Positions 23,141 to 34,870 of a stretch of DNA of 64,000 nucleotides are shown piece after piece (position 1 is the stretch's first letter; every line of letters begins with the position of its first letter). This DNA is from Gnetum montanum (lineage: Eukaryota > Streptophyta > Gnetopsida > Gnetales > Gnetaceae), in the NCBI GenBank assembly GCA_015680685.1, contig MNCI01004832.1:56564-120563 (forward strand), read 5' to 3'. Made by a program: the position numbers and the translations under genes. The notes beneath the pieces are model-generated. The model was given only the letters and a program-made list of their open reading frames with translations, was not told the DNA's origin and searched no databases.

Positions 23141-23750
23141 AAGGAATCACCTAACAACCAGAAACTATCAAATACGTTTAGTCATTCCTTGGACACACTG
23201 GCTACTATAGGAGATTCATTGAGAACTTCTCCAAGATTACCAAACCATTGGTAGAACTAGAAAAGAAGGATGTACCATTCGAGTGGACCAGGGAATGTGA
23301 ATGAGCATTCCAATCTCTAAAACAAAAGCTTGTGGAAACTCCCATTCTACAAGCCCTTGACTAGTCTAGACTATTCCATATAATGAATGACACATCCAAT
23401 TATGCCTTAGGAGCCATACTTACATAGTTATATGACTGAAAAAATCCTTACTACATCCACTATGCAAGTAGGAATATCGTCGATGAACAATTTAACTACA
23501 CAACTACAAAAAAAGAATTAATGGCTATAGTGTTTGCACTGGATAAGTTTAGACACTATGTGTTAGGTTACAAAGTGTTCATCCATACAGATCATAGTGC
23601 AATCAGGTTCCTCATGAATAAGCCAACGGTTAGCCCTCATATTATACGATGGTTGGTAATTCTAAAGGAGTTCAATCTAATGATAATCGATTGAAAGGGT
23701 GCCGAGAACGTAGTTGCAAATCATTTATCTTGGTTGCACTAGGACAACAA
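23141..23750 (+). pseudogene. RT connection and RNase H, element B
   Basis: The connection '[23 protein letters not shown]' is followed by RNase H blocks: 'HIMNDTSNYALGAIL' (the first catalytic Asp appears as Asn), 'TTTKKELMAIVFALDKFRHYVLGY' (Glu kept), 'VFIHTDHSAIRFL' (Asp kept) and the ending 'GAENVVANHLSWL'. The frame is nearly continuous, with stop codons at former Gln/Arg/Trp positions. It would degrade the RNA strand during reverse transcription. Confidence 0.75.
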
Positions 23751-23899
23751 GGAGGATGAATATGTAGTATTTGATCATTTTCCTGATGAAGACCTCTTTG
23801 TCAGTGTAGTGAATAATCAACCCAGGGAGACGAATTGGTATAGTAGAATTCTCACCTATCTTCTTACCCAACAAACACCACAAGAGATGGACTTTAGGA

Positions 23900-25055
23900 A
23901 GAAACAAAAGTTTCTTCATAGAGCCAAGTACTTCATGGAGATCAATGGATAACTTTACAAAGTCTATCTTGATGGCTTGGTTCGATGGTGTGTGCTCGAT
24001 GTGGACTAACTAAGAGTTTTCCAAGATGCTCATGAGGGCCCTTGTGGGGATCACTATGTAGGGAGACAAATGGCTATTAAGATCTTGATTGTAGGATATT
24101 ACTGGCCAACATTATTTTTGGATGTCCATCAATTTGTCCAATCCTGCCAGCACTGTCAACGTGATGGAGGAATGACTACTAGAATGGAGGATCTGCAACA
24201 ATGGATTCAACCGTTAGAACCCTTTGACATTTGTGGAATAGACTTTATGGGGTCCATTACACTAATGTTCAATGGAAAATCTTACATCATTGTTGTTGTA
24301 GACTATATAACAAAATGGGTTGAAGTAGTTGTTGTTACAGACTGCACATCATCTACAGCTGCAAAATTTGTGCAACAACAAATCGTAAATAGGTTTGGTA
24401 TGCCATGTGCACTTATCTCAGATAATGGAACATACTTCATAGGTGCAACCTTTTAAAAGTTGATGCAATGCTTAGGGGTTGAACATAAATTTTCTAAACC
24501 TTATCACCCCCAAGCTAATGGCCAAGTTGAGGTTACTAACCAGGAGATTACTAAAATATTAAAAAGGACAATTAGCAAATATAGACAAGATTGGAGCACT
24601 AAACTGAATGATGCTCTTTGGGCATACCACTCCACTTGGAAACTCCCTATAGGCTACTCTCCCTATGAGTTAGTATATGGAAAAATTTCAAAGCTTCCAA
24701 TTCAAACCAAGCTCTATACACTATCCATGGCTTGTGACCTCCACCTTGACCTTCATCTAATAGAAAAAGAAAGGTTGGCAACTCTAAACGTGCTAGAAAA
24801 GAACCAATTGGTTGCCTTGTCATCAAATGAGTTGCACAAGGTACATAACAAGCAACATCATGACTTAAAAATTTAGAAGTTTAAGTATCAACCAAGAGAT
24901 AAGGTCCTCTACTGGAACCCCACACATGTGCCACAATGCACAAAATTTCAAACATTGTGGGAAGGGCCTTACATTATTCATACAACCTTTCCCTCAGGGG
25001 CCATGACCATATAAAAACCTAAAAGCCCTGATAAGAGATTATTGGTCAATGTGTA
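23900..25055 (+). pseudogene. Integrase, element B
   Basis: The N-terminal H-H-C-C zinc domain is present: 'DAHEGPCGDHYVGRQMAIK' and 'SCQHCQRDGG' (24028-24170). The catalytic core has D in GIDFMG (near 24240), D in SDNGTYF (near 24420) and E in QVEVTNQEI (near 24523), so all three catalytic acids are intact. Two long frames (24070-24456 and 24460-24876) are separated by a single TAA. The C-terminal part contains 'VLYWNPTHVPQCTKFQTLWEGPYIIH' and ends 'LLVNV' then TAA. It is the best-preserved gene of the plus-strand cluster and would insert element DNA. Confidence 0.85.
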
Positions 25056-26986
25056 ACAAACCAAACCCTTCCATGAACTTAGAATAGCCAATGCACATAA
25101 TACCTCTGAGAGAGGGCGACCTCGCTCATTATTTCAGATCTCCTCCTTTCAACTCAGTCATGGGGGAGATGGCCACCTATGCTAATCATTTGAGGCCCTT
25201 AGTTCATTTTTGAGTTTTTATTTTACAAATTTATTTAACTTTTCTTATTTTTTGTTTTGCAACATTGTTCATATTTTTTCATTTATTTGTGTGTTTATTT
25301 ATTTTTTTAGCTTCGTCACCTAATAATTGCTCATTATGATGGTATGAATTGTATTCTATTGCTTACTAATGTTTGGTTTTTACCTTTGAGTTATAATGTT
25401 GATACTAAGGCATGGTTCTTTCAATATAACAAGCAATGAGTCAAGGTCATCCATACATCCATGAATTTCTATGGTCTCTCTTGGCTTGGAAATGTATAGT
25501 CCCTTTCTTCAAATAATAAAACTATCAACAAATTGGTGACTGAGCATTTCTCAAACCAAGGAAGGACTTAAGGATTGAAAAGGGTATGAATTCAAGGGGA
25601 TTTGACACATTTGTGCTGGCCATTCTCTTGGGTTCTTGGGTGTTTTCTTCTTAAGTTTTCCTTATCATTCTGACGTTGCTCAATTATTGGGAAGCTGAAC
25701 CTTTGAGTTATAATGTTGATACTAAGGTATGGTTCTTTTAATATAACAGGCAATGAATCCACGTCATCCATACATCCATAAATTTCTATGGTCTCTCTTG
25801 TCTTGCAATTGTATAGTCCCTTTCTTCAAATAATAAAAATATAAATGAATTGGTGCTTGAGCATTTCTCAAACTAACGAAGGACTCAAGGATTTAAAAGG
25901 GCATGACTTCAAGGGGATTTGACACATTTGTTCTGGCCATTCCCTTGGGTGCTTGGATGTTTTCTTCTTAAGTTTTCCTTACCATTATGACATTGCTCAA
26001 TTATCGGGAAGCTAAGCTAATAAAAATAATAAGTCTTTGCATGGTGTGGTTCTCACGCAAAAAAAAAAAAGGAGAAAAGTGAGAATTCAAAGCACACCCC
26101 TTAGACAAAATAATCATATGGGCTACAATCACTAGTTATGGGACTAAACAAACATGTTCCCTATAACTAAGGCCCTTTCTCGCTTCCTACCTTCTCCTTT
26201 CTCATTTCGTCGGAATGGTGGTAAATTTTTGGTGGAGGCATTCTTGTTACTTCAATTAGGTGGATTGGCCAAATGGATTAATGCAAAGTCACTGAATGTG
26301 GATTGTTTGAGGTTGGATTTGGAATGAGATCTACTAAGTCACATTAACCATTAATACACAAGGGGTTGTACACCACCTTGTTCTTGAGACTCCATTCCAT
26401 TCTCTTCTCCTCATCATTCTTTCTCCATTTTCCACCTCATTGCCGGTTATATCAATAGTATATATTTTGGTTGATGCATTGTTTTCTTTTTGGTAAATTC
26501 TTGTGGCTAAGACTTTAACTCTTGATTCCATTTGAAATTTTCAGAGCCTATGGACTCTTTGAATGTGGGATTGTCAGAGCATTAGGGGCATGAGCTTGCT
26601 TTGGGGAGGACCCACTGGCATTCCTATTTGGTGCATCAGTTAATTTCTTTCCCTTAAACATTTTCGCAATTAACATTTATTTTATTCATTTCCATCCTTG
26701 ACATCCATTTTATTTGTGTTGTCGTTGTTTCTTTTTCTCCATATTTCGTATTCCTTATCTTTTTCCATTCTATTGCTATTGGAGGATTGTTCTTAGTCAT
26801 GGGGGTCCTAGTCTAAGTTTTTTGATTTTCTCTTAACCCCTACACCTTTGGTAGTCACTAGTGTTATATCTCTAAAATCTCCATTAGCCATATCAAAACT
26901 CAACCAATGGACCTTACACCAAAGCAAGGTATCAACTGCATTATGATTCAATTATCCTTGCTAATATAAGATTGTGTTGTATGTGC
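25056..26986 (+). other. 3' spacer of element B
   Basis: Noncoding spacer like that of A. It holds polypurine-motif copies at 25155 and 26794, a tandem duplication (25383-26015) and the conserved 'gcttgctttggggaggacccact' block near 26591. No gene seen apart from the small ORF at its end. Confidence 0.6.
25383..26015 (+). repeat. 317-bp tandem duplication
   Basis: Copies at 25383-25699 and 25700-26015 both begin 'cctttgagttataatgttgatactaagg' and end 'gggaagct.aa'. Element A has a single copy (from about 6634). The two copies differ at many scattered sites, so the duplication is not recent. Confidence 0.85.
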
Positions 26987-26988
26987 AG

Positions 26989-27195
26989 ATGGTAATTATA
27001 CAACAATGGATTGGATCTAGAGGGAACACATAGAATGGACTAGTGCTAGAGAAATTATGCAAGGAATTGGATTGATGGCACGGTTATGGATGGACAATGA
27101 AAGGTGCAATCTTGGCATTAGTAGCAACACATCTTATTCTTTTCTCTCTCTTCTCTCTCAGCTACCAAATAAGGCTAGATGTCAAATGTATATAG
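26989..27195 (+). pseudogene. Small 3' ORF with one membrane segment, element B
   Basis: This is a 68-codon frame beginning at an ATG directly after TGTGCAG, with CTAAT at 26961-26965 as a possible branch point. It is homologous to 7923-8147 in A: MVIIQQWIGSRGNT at the start, then GYGWTMKGAILAL and a hydrophobic stretch (ILALVATHLILFSLFSLS). Two in-frame stops are explained by single changes from the A copy (TGG to TAG, CGA to TGA). It is a single-pass membrane protein candidate of unknown role. Its end differs from A by an indel. Confidence 0.5.
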
Positions 27196-27346
27196 TGTTC
27201 ACTCTTGTGGTCATGAACACTAATATTACCATGTGTTGTAATGATGATCCATTCACGTGTCACCCCATTCACTATTAGTATCATTCAAGTCAATAATCCC
27301 ATACCTTCCCAATATTTTGTAAGGAACTCGAGAACAAGTTTTCATT

Positions 27347-27360
27347 TAGTCATGGGGGTA
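27347..27360 (+). promoter_or_regulatory. Polypurine tract before LTR4
   Basis: TAGTCATGGGGGTA directly abuts TGATGAGCC, the start of LTR4. Confidence 0.7.
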
Positions 27361-28138
27361 TGATGAGCCATGATATCATGTACGCGATATCGCGGCCTAC
27401 TGCAATGTCTATAAATAAGAGGTAGCTTTCCCTATTTTAGGCACTTAGACTTAGACTCTTAGCTAAACTCTTGCAATTTTACCATTTCAGAGTTAGAATA
27501 ATTTCCATGTGCCCGTAGTAGGAGCCTTAAAGTGAATGGATCTTTATTCGAGCAAATTGTACCTAAGCACACATTTGTGTACAGCAATAAAGATGAACTT
27601 TCTGATAAACCTTGCAGCATATGGACTAAGGTAAATAGTAATTAATTATTATTGAATGTTTAAATTCTTTCCTAGTTAATTAATCTCTCTCAACCATTGA
27701 CTCTCCTAGTTAAGTGCACTTAGTACGATCGCTTCGAGCATGTGTGTAGCACTTGGTAACCCAGTAACGATTAGTGTTTGGTAATCCCAGCAGCGTTGCA
27801 CTGGTTCAGGATGTGTGTGGCAAGTGGGGACGGATACTAGTGTTAGGACCATTAGAACTTAGTTAGCGAATAGTTAATGAAAGTTAGTTACTTAGTTCTC
27901 TCTACCTTCCCCTATTAGCATAAGACATTAAAATGATAAAAGATATAAAAATCATATACCTCAAGCTTACTTAACCATACAACTATGACAATACAAGTAA
28001 GTTTGGGAAGACAATAATTAATTAACCTTAAGTGTTCTATTAGGGTGCATAAGAACTTAGTCCTTGGAGTTCGACCGGATTGTGTGTGAAATGCTCATAC
28101 TCATATGATTGAGTGTAGGGGTACCTTGTCACTCATTA
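27361..28138 (+). repeat. LTR4 (3' LTR of B)
   Basis: The repeat runs from TGATGAGCC to CTCATTA (CA mutated to TA). TATAAATA is at 27410-27417 and AATAAA at 27586-27591. It matches LTR3 closely from the 'ctgatgagcc' point (17943) onward but lacks about 115 bases of LTR3's U3. It is followed directly by minus-strand integrase sequence of element D, without a recognisable duplication. Confidence 0.75.
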
Positions 28139-28640
28139 GATACTATCTTCATCAATATCCTAACTATAGCTTTGTTCATATTTTCAGCTTAACCTTTAGT
28201 CTGTGCATGATATTGTGTTGATAGCTTATGTAGAATTCCACAAGACTTCTTAAGATGTTACATAGTTTTATTAACAAAATGAATTCCTTTGTCACTAATT
28301 AGGACTTTAGGCATGCCAAACCTTGTTATAGCATGTTTTCAAAGAGAGGATATTACTACTTTTATGTCATTATTTGTGGTAGCCTTTACTTTAACTGATT
28401 TAGTAACAAAATCAATATAAACTAGAATGTAGCAGTTTCCTTGTGATGGGAGAAATGATCCTAAAAAATCAATCCCCCATATGTCAATAAGTTTAGAAAC
28501 TAAGATAAGTTATTGAGACAATTCATGTTTTTTGGAAAGCAACCCAACCCATTTGCAGGGGTTACAAGATTTAGCAAAGGGAGATACATCTTTAAAGAGA
28601 GTAAGCTAATAAAATCCACTATTTAATACTTTTACCCTTA
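28139..28640 (-). pseudogene. Integrase, truncated, element D
   Basis: On the minus strand, the zinc region remnant is 'KSCNPCKWVGLLSKKHELS' (near 28560). The core shows 'IWGIDFLGSFLPSQGN' (Asp kept, near 28480), 'YIDFVTKSVKVKATTNND', 'ITRFGMPKVLISDKGIHFVN' (second Asp kept, near 28310) and 'AENMNKAIVRILMKI' (Glu kept). It ends at the junction with LTR4, so the C-terminal domain is missing. Confidence 0.7.
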
Positions 28641-28779
28641 TACATTTACCATTAAAATGCCCTTCACCTAAATTGTCATGACATATTCTAAGTACCAATT
28701 ATTGTTTCCATTCAAGAACACAACTATGAGTGATATCATGTACACATGTTTTATATAGATAAGGTTCACTTCAAATGTG

Positions 28780-29360
28780 CTTATCCAGCCCCTTAAAAGA
28801 CTTTATTTTTCATTACCATCCCAATGATATTGATTTTTTTAAAGGTTACCAAATAGTTTGCAATGTTGGCATACCATGGTTCATTTTGTTGCAAATGAAA
28901 ATGGTTTTCATCTAGAAATTATCATTAAGAGAGCTTGTTATTCTAAGCTCTTCTAGTAAGGCTAATCATGAATGATTATTAGCTACTACATTTTCTCATT
29001 CTTTTTTATCAAGAATTTACAAGTCAAAATCTTGGAGTAACAAACACCATCACATTATTTTTAAATATTTTATTTTCTTTATGGCTAAAAACTTAATAGC
29101 AGAGTTATTCATATATACTCAAGTTTTATAGCTTACAATATAGTGTTGAAATTTATCTAGAGCATATACTATTACTAGTTCTTTTTCAATGATGGCATAC
29201 TTAGTTTAAGCATTGTCTAAATTTCTGTAAATGTAATAAATAACCTTAGGTTTCCCCTCAACTAGTTATCCTAATACAACTCCTATGGTTGTATCACTAG
29301 CATCACACATTAAATAAAAGGAGATTTTCCAATTTGGAGCACTCAAAATGAAAGCTGTGG
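28780..29360 (-). pseudogene. RNase H, element D
   Basis: The minus-strand frames give 'EKELVIVYALDKFQHYIVSYK' (near 29140-29200), followed by 'NNSAIKFL' and 'ENVVANNHS' (near 28980), the standard RNase H order. Upstream is a degraded 'CDASDTTIGVVL' type block near 29280. Many stops are present. Confidence 0.6.
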
Positions 29361-30480
29361 TAATTTTCTTTTTAAGATTTTAAAAGGATTTCTCACAATC
29401 ATTATTCCAATGAAATGAAACCTCTTTTTCAAGTAAATGATATAGTGGTTTAGCAATTTTTGAAAAGTCTTTAATAGAATGCATATAATACCCTACATGT
29501 CCTAAAAAAGATCTAAAGACTTCAAATGTGAGTTGATGAGGGTAATGTCGTTATGACTTTTACTTTATTTTGGTTTATTTCAATGCCCTTCCTAGAGATA
29601 ACATGACCCAGAACTATCCCTTTTGTAACAATGAAATGGCTTTTTTTCCCCAAATTATCTTTAGATTTTGTTGGATGCATCTCTCTAATACTAATTATAA
29701 TTTATATAAGGTTTGATCATAGGAATTTCTAAATAATGAAAATTCATTCATAAAAAATTCAATAGATTCCTTGAGCATATTCATAAATATTAGGGTTATG
29801 ACTCTTTGAAAGGTGGTTGGAGCATTACATAATCCAAATGACATTCTTCTAAATGTAAAGGTATTAAAAGACCATGTGAATGTAGTTTTATGTTTATCTT
29901 CAGTGGCTATGAGTGTTTGTTTATAACCATTGAATCCATCTAGGAAATAGTAATATTGATGTTGTTGTAAATGTTCAAGAATTTGATCAATATATGGTAA
30001 TGAGAAGTGAACTTATCTTGTCTATGGATTTAACATCTTATAACCCACACATACTTACCATTTTCTATTTTTCTTAGGTACCACAGTTATAGAACTAATC
30101 CATTTTCTATTTGAGTTGAGATAAATTATTCTTCTCTCCATAGTTTAGTGAGTTCTTCTTTTACAATTTATTTCAATGAAGGATTAAGTCTTCTAGGAGG
30201 TATTAGTATTGGTTTGGCTCCATCCTCTAAACAGATATGATGCTAACATATGTTTGGAGATATTCCTTTCTTTAAATATTCATAAGTCCAAGAAAATGCA
30301 TCCATTCTTATTAATGCATCTACTAGATTACCTTCTTGTTTGGTTGTTAATTCAGAATTTATGATGAAGTCTTTATCCTTAGCTAAAAAGATGTATTTAA
30401 GGGTGGCTGGTAGTTTCTTAAGTTGGATTTCACTTTGTTGTATGGTTTTTCTAATATTAATGTGTTAGAACCAAAATCCA
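29361..30480 (-). pseudogene. Reverse transcriptase, element D
   Basis: The minus strand shows 'YYYFLDGFNGYKQTLIATED' (near 29930), 'KTTFTWSFNTFTFRRMSFGLCNAPTTFQ' and then FMNE where FMDD is expected (near 29750). Both catalytic aspartates of the YxDD box are therefore altered. The upstream linker and fingers are recognisable but interrupted. Non-functional. Confidence 0.7.
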
Positions 30481-30569
30481 ATGATTGATTAATTTTTTCA
30501 CAAAGTTTCTAATGTTCTTCATTAATATGGACTTTCTATTGATTGTTGACAACCACTACTTCTTCATCC

Positions 30570-31449
30570 TTAACTAAGATCATCAAGGCCACTTTGTAAA
30601 TCATTTTCAGATCTAAACACCTTTTCAAAAAAAAATTTATTCAGGTTAAAAATGTTTAGGTTAAATGTTATATTGGCAAAGGATAGTTGTAGTAATCCTA
30701 AGAGACAATAAATTATAGCATTAGTGATAGTTAACCAAGATCTTCCTAGGATAAAATTAAAGCAATCTAAATCATCAAGCTTTAGTATGACAAAATAAAT
30801 AGGGTATAATCCATTCTCAACCTTAATTATGATGTCCTCCACTATTCCTAATGGTCATATTATTGTACCATCTACCAAGGATATAGTCATGTTAGTATTC
30901 TTGATGTCTAAAATACCTAGTTGCTAAGCTAACTTAGATGGCATGATGTTTACACTTGGTTCTAAGTCTAGTAGTGCATTCTAAAGGTATTTATCCTTGA
31001 TATTACTAGAGATAGTTGGAGTTCCAGGGTCCTTGTATTTTGGTGGTAGCCTCTTTTGACTATGATTTATTGTACAATTAGCTAAGTATACTTATCATGG
31101 GATCTTTATATTTCTTTTTTTTTATGCATAAAATTTTAAGATACTTACCATAAGGAGGAGTGTGTTGGATTGCTTGATAAAAGGGGAGGTTAAGGTGTAT
31201 ATCATTAAAAATCCTTTCTAGATGATTGTTTTGATGTAATTTCTTAGTCAACTCATTAGGGTATGATGTTTGTGTATCTCTTGCTCTTTTTGATGGAAGT
31301 TTAGGAGGTATTGTTGATGATGATGTAGAAGGGAAGGATGATGATGATGTTAAAGATGTATTCACTCTATCTACTTGATTGTCATCATCATCTTTGTCCA
31401 TCACCTTCCTCCTATGTATTTGGGTAACTAATGATTTTTGATGGTTCAA
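30570..31449 (-). pseudogene. Pre-protease and protease region, element D
   Basis: Two open stretches fit one module. The first (31449-31078) has a Ser-rich start and then 'IFNDIHLNLPFYQAIQHTPPYGKYLK', the 'INIPFxEALxxMPxYAKFLK' block just before protease in Athila elements. The second (30842-30570) has 'FVILKLDDLDCFNFILGRSWL' then 'ITNAIIYC', the C-terminal half of the protease, and 'ITFNLNIFN'. The active-site half lies between them (about 30950) in broken frames. This is the clearest lineage evidence for D. Confidence 0.75.
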
Positions 31450-31499
31450 TGAATGTTACATTCTTTTTAGGATGTAGGGATTCCTGTGTTTTTTTACCA

Positions 31500-32470
31500 C
31501 TTTGTATGATTACTTGGGTTACTTTTTATTTATCCTTCCTTTGTGAAATTGTATTAGACTTAAGTTGAGATGGTAGTTGTGTTCTTTCTAAATTCTGAAA
31601 TCTACACCTAATCTCCTCTTGTAGTTCACATAGTTCTCCTTCTATGTTATTCATTGTTCTTTCTACTTGATTATAAAGAGAGGGGTTTCTAGTTTGAAGA
31701 TAGTTTTTAAACGAATTAGATTCAAGGTTTCTAGAAATAAAATTTCCTTAGCCATAGGTTCCCCTTCCTTGATTCAAGCTTCAAGTTTGTTAAAACATTT
31801 TTATAGATTCTTGAATGTGTTCATCATAAGAAGGTAATGTAGAGTAGTTATCAAAAGAATGTTGTTGGCTATTACATTGATCACAATAGATTTATTCTTA
31901 TGCCAATTTGGCACTACTCATAAATATATTTTTTTAATTCATCTACCTTCTAATTTAATGCCTAGTTTCTTCAAATGTTCCATGTGTTAGATATGGCTTA
32001 GGCCATCATTTACTTTGATCAACTAAGGAATCTAAGATCTACCATCTTGCTTAAAGTGTGATTTTTAAGATGTTTCCTCTATAAGAAAAATCTACATTTT
32101 TTTTTTCAATAAGGTAATAATCCTTCTAAAAAAATCTAGATGAGTTGATGGGGTAGAAATTCGTGGTGTGGGTTCTTTAAACACAAAGCTTTGAAACTAT
32201 CAAAGGCGTATTCATAATCTTCATTCTAACTTTGTAAACAACTCATCTATTACTTTCTTAAGAAATATAGCTTATCCTTAGATAAGAACAATTGTAAAAA
32301 TATGTTTTTAAATTCCTCCCATGAAGTTATAGGAATTCTAAGTGTTTGTAATAAAAAAAATTTGTTATCGTTAAGTGTTGGTTTGATTCTTGTAGCTATC
32401 CATCTTGGTTGGATTCTTGTAGGCTTCGGTGTTACTTTATATTGTGTATGTTTACTTCTAATCATTTATT
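31500..32470 (-). pseudogene. gag: Gag, element D
   Basis: An open stretch (32465-32250) holds 'ITSWEEFKNIFLQLFLSKDKLYFLRK', matching the 'SWEELxxKFLxKFFPxxK' part of the Athila capsid. Downstream (near 31860) is a partial zinc knuckle 'YCDQCNSQQHSFDN'. The remainder is in broken frames. The N terminus is not recognisable. Confidence 0.6.
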
Positions 32471-32869
32471 ATTTAATTAACATAAAAATATGGAAAAGAT
32501 AAATATTAAAGTAAACAATAAACATAAAGTCTACACCTGATGTTTATTTAAATAGAAATCAAAAGGCAACTAGAGATTTTAATAATTATTATACATGTTC
32601 TTAATCAATTATTTTTGAAAAGCATGTAAATAAATATTTTAAATATAATAAAGTAATCAAAATAGCAAATCTTATATTTTTATATATTTCAAAGAAAATG
32701 ATTTTTTCTCTTTTTCTTTAATCATGAAATCTATTCTAAGGTTTAGGGTACCTACCTATATCTTCCAGATTCCAATTGATGATGTCTCTATTATGAACTT
32801 AGAAATGTAATTCTCTTTGCATGTTTCCTTACTCCACGTAAGAGAGATCTAGTCTAACTTTTGTCTAAA

Positions 32870-33240
32870 TTTGAAATTATAAATCTTGCATTTGAAAGAA
32901 AACTTTTCACTCTAAGATGTTTAGATTAAAATTGAAGATTTGAAATTTTCAAATCAACCTATCTAAATATAAATTTTTAGATCTAAACTTAAAGAAAAGA
33001 ATTTTTAGATTAGAATTTTAAATTTGATTTTTTAAATCCAAAATTTTCAAATCCAAGTTTTTAAATCTGATTTTTTAGATCTAAATTTTTAAGTAAGATA
33101 TTTTTAGATTTAATGTATTAATGTAATTTCTCAAATTTAAAAATCAAAGATTTGAATCTCAAATATTTAGGTTTGATTTTTAAAATTTAATTTCTTAAAT
33201 CTAAAGTTTTTAGATTTGNCTTTTTTTGGGAGAAAAATAA
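32870..33240. repeat. AT-rich low-complexity tract
   Basis: Loose repetition of 'aaatccaaatttttagatttg'-like words of about 12-16 bp. It sits in the leader of element D between primer site and gag. It includes the ambiguous base at 33219. Confidence 0.6.
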
Positions 33241-33418
33241 TAAACTTAGAAAAAAAATTAAACTTATAAAAAGCTAAAGAAGAAATAAAAATAAACTCTA
33301 CTAATCTTCAAGAAAAATCCAATCAACCTATTCTAGCAAATAAAAAATAAGAAAAGGAAAAAGAAAATCATGCAAGAGTGTAAACCATGATTCTAAGTAG
33401 TTGGATACCACTAACCTC

Positions 33419-33437
33419 CTTGGAAATGGTACCAAAA
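33419..33437 (-). promoter_or_regulatory. Degraded primer binding site of element D
   Basis: On the minus strand the sequence reads TTTTGGTACCATTTCCAAG, close to the mutated site of element B (TTGGTACCGTTGATGGGG). It stands just inside an LTR edge (TCATCA on the minus strand), as in A and B. Confidence 0.45.
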
Positions 33438-34870
33438 TGATGAACTCTTCTACAACTGGATTGGTTATGTCATTGGTTCATCACCTCATCTATGGCTTAC
33501 CTAAATGTCATACTTCTAGAGGTAAGCCTGGGTGATTCAAGTACGTAGAAGTAATGGCAAACTTAAGAGTTTATTGCTTCTTCCCTTGATAAGCCAAATT
33601 CTTTCTTGATCAATATCTATCACATATCAATTGCTAGTACATCTCCAAAACATTATTGCTTTCTAACATAAAGCAAAAATACACAAGGACTCTACTCTTT
33701 TGTTCATAAAGAAAAGATATTTGTACAAACTTTATAGCCTTCACACATAAAAAGATAATGAGAAGAGGTCTATACATGGATGTGACCCCTTAAGTCACTC
33801 TCATGTTAATAAAAAATTCCCAACTCCACTCATACAAATGAAATGAGAACAGTAATACAAGAATAGAAAGAGAAATATGAGAAATCAACAATTTCCTTAA
33901 GGAAAATAAGAAATCAGTAGTAGGGAAGCACAAATCTTAAACTACCATACTCAAGTGTCAGAAAGAACATGGACCAATACTTTACCTTATACAAAATTTA
34001 GATACATTTAATGGAGAGATAAGGATCCTTAATGGACCTTAAAAGTTGTCACCTACTGGGTAAGTGACTTCAAAGTCTTTACCTATTGGGTAGGTAATTC
34101 CCAAGTCTTCATCTACTAGGTAGATTATTCTAGAGTCTTCACCTTAGGGTACGTGGTTCCCAAGGCATCCTTGTTGAGTTTTAATTTCAAAATTCACATT
34201 TTGATGATAGGTGTAGATCATTTCTTCCTATATGATGGATTTGATGGGTGCTCTTCATGGCCAACATGGACCAGCCATAACTTTCATGTTCAAAATACAT
34301 TTCACATAAACTAGGAGTCAAAATTAGTTAATTTGAACATTTCAGACATGATGGTGTAATTAAATTTTTCATCTAAGATCATTTAATTCCTATTTTTAAG
34401 ACATACAAACATATTATTAATGAGATAGAACATAGTATAAATGATAACAATGGACTAAAATGTACTTTATAATGATCAAATATAAAGTAAAATAAACATT
34501 ATTTAGTAAGAAATATTACTACTTTAGGTGCTCATTAGAAACCTTCCTCAAGTGCATCTTGAAGTTTACACATTATTTCTAACTTTTTCCACCTTCTCCT
34601 AGTTGTTTCTTGAATTGGAATAGGTAATTCTGAAAGTTTTCCTAGCTATATGGATCATTGCTAACCTCTTTGGATCATCTTCTACTAAAATAAAACTTTT
34701 AGGAGAGATGTCTCTCAAGTGTGGAAGACATATCCTTCATGGGTGAGATGTCTCTTCTTAAGACATCTCCTACATGTTCCAAATGTCTTTTGTGAAGTCT
34801 CAACTCCTAGATAATACATCTTCTTGACCATCAAGATATCTCCACAAAGTGTGAAACCTGCAAAAACGTA
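33438..34870 (-). repeat. Probable 5' LTR of element D
   Basis: It begins (plus coordinates) at TGATGAACTC next to the primer site. The far end is not determined, because no second copy lies in the window. It contains repeated 'acctactgggtag' words (34053-34135) and 'gagatgtctc' motifs (34690-34760). Minus-strand transcription would start within it. The boundary is a guess. Confidence 0.35.

Larger units (their letters stand above)
17827..28138 (+). mobile_element. Element B: near full-length Athila-like retrotransposon
   Basis: The element contains LTR3, primer site, gag, protease, RT, RNase H, integrase, 3' spacer, small membrane ORF, polypurine tract and LTR4, in that order and about 10.3 kb long. 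It is the best-preserved plus-strand copy and was used as reference for A and C. Every ORF carries stops, mostly C-to-T or G-to-A type. Flanking bases (GAGTA left, GATAC right if LTR4 ends at 28138) do not form a target duplication, because the left flank is element C's own 3' end. Confidence 0.8.
28139..34870 (-). mobile_element. Element D: old Athila-like element, minus strand
   Basis: Read on the minus strand the order is LTR, primer site, gag, protease, RT, RNase H, integrase. The integrase stops abruptly at LTR4. The sequence is very AT-rich and full of stops, so it is older than B or E. The right boundary is uncertain: the LTR ends somewhere near 34870, and the next 200 bases are unassigned. 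One ambiguous base (n) is at 33219. Confidence 0.65.
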
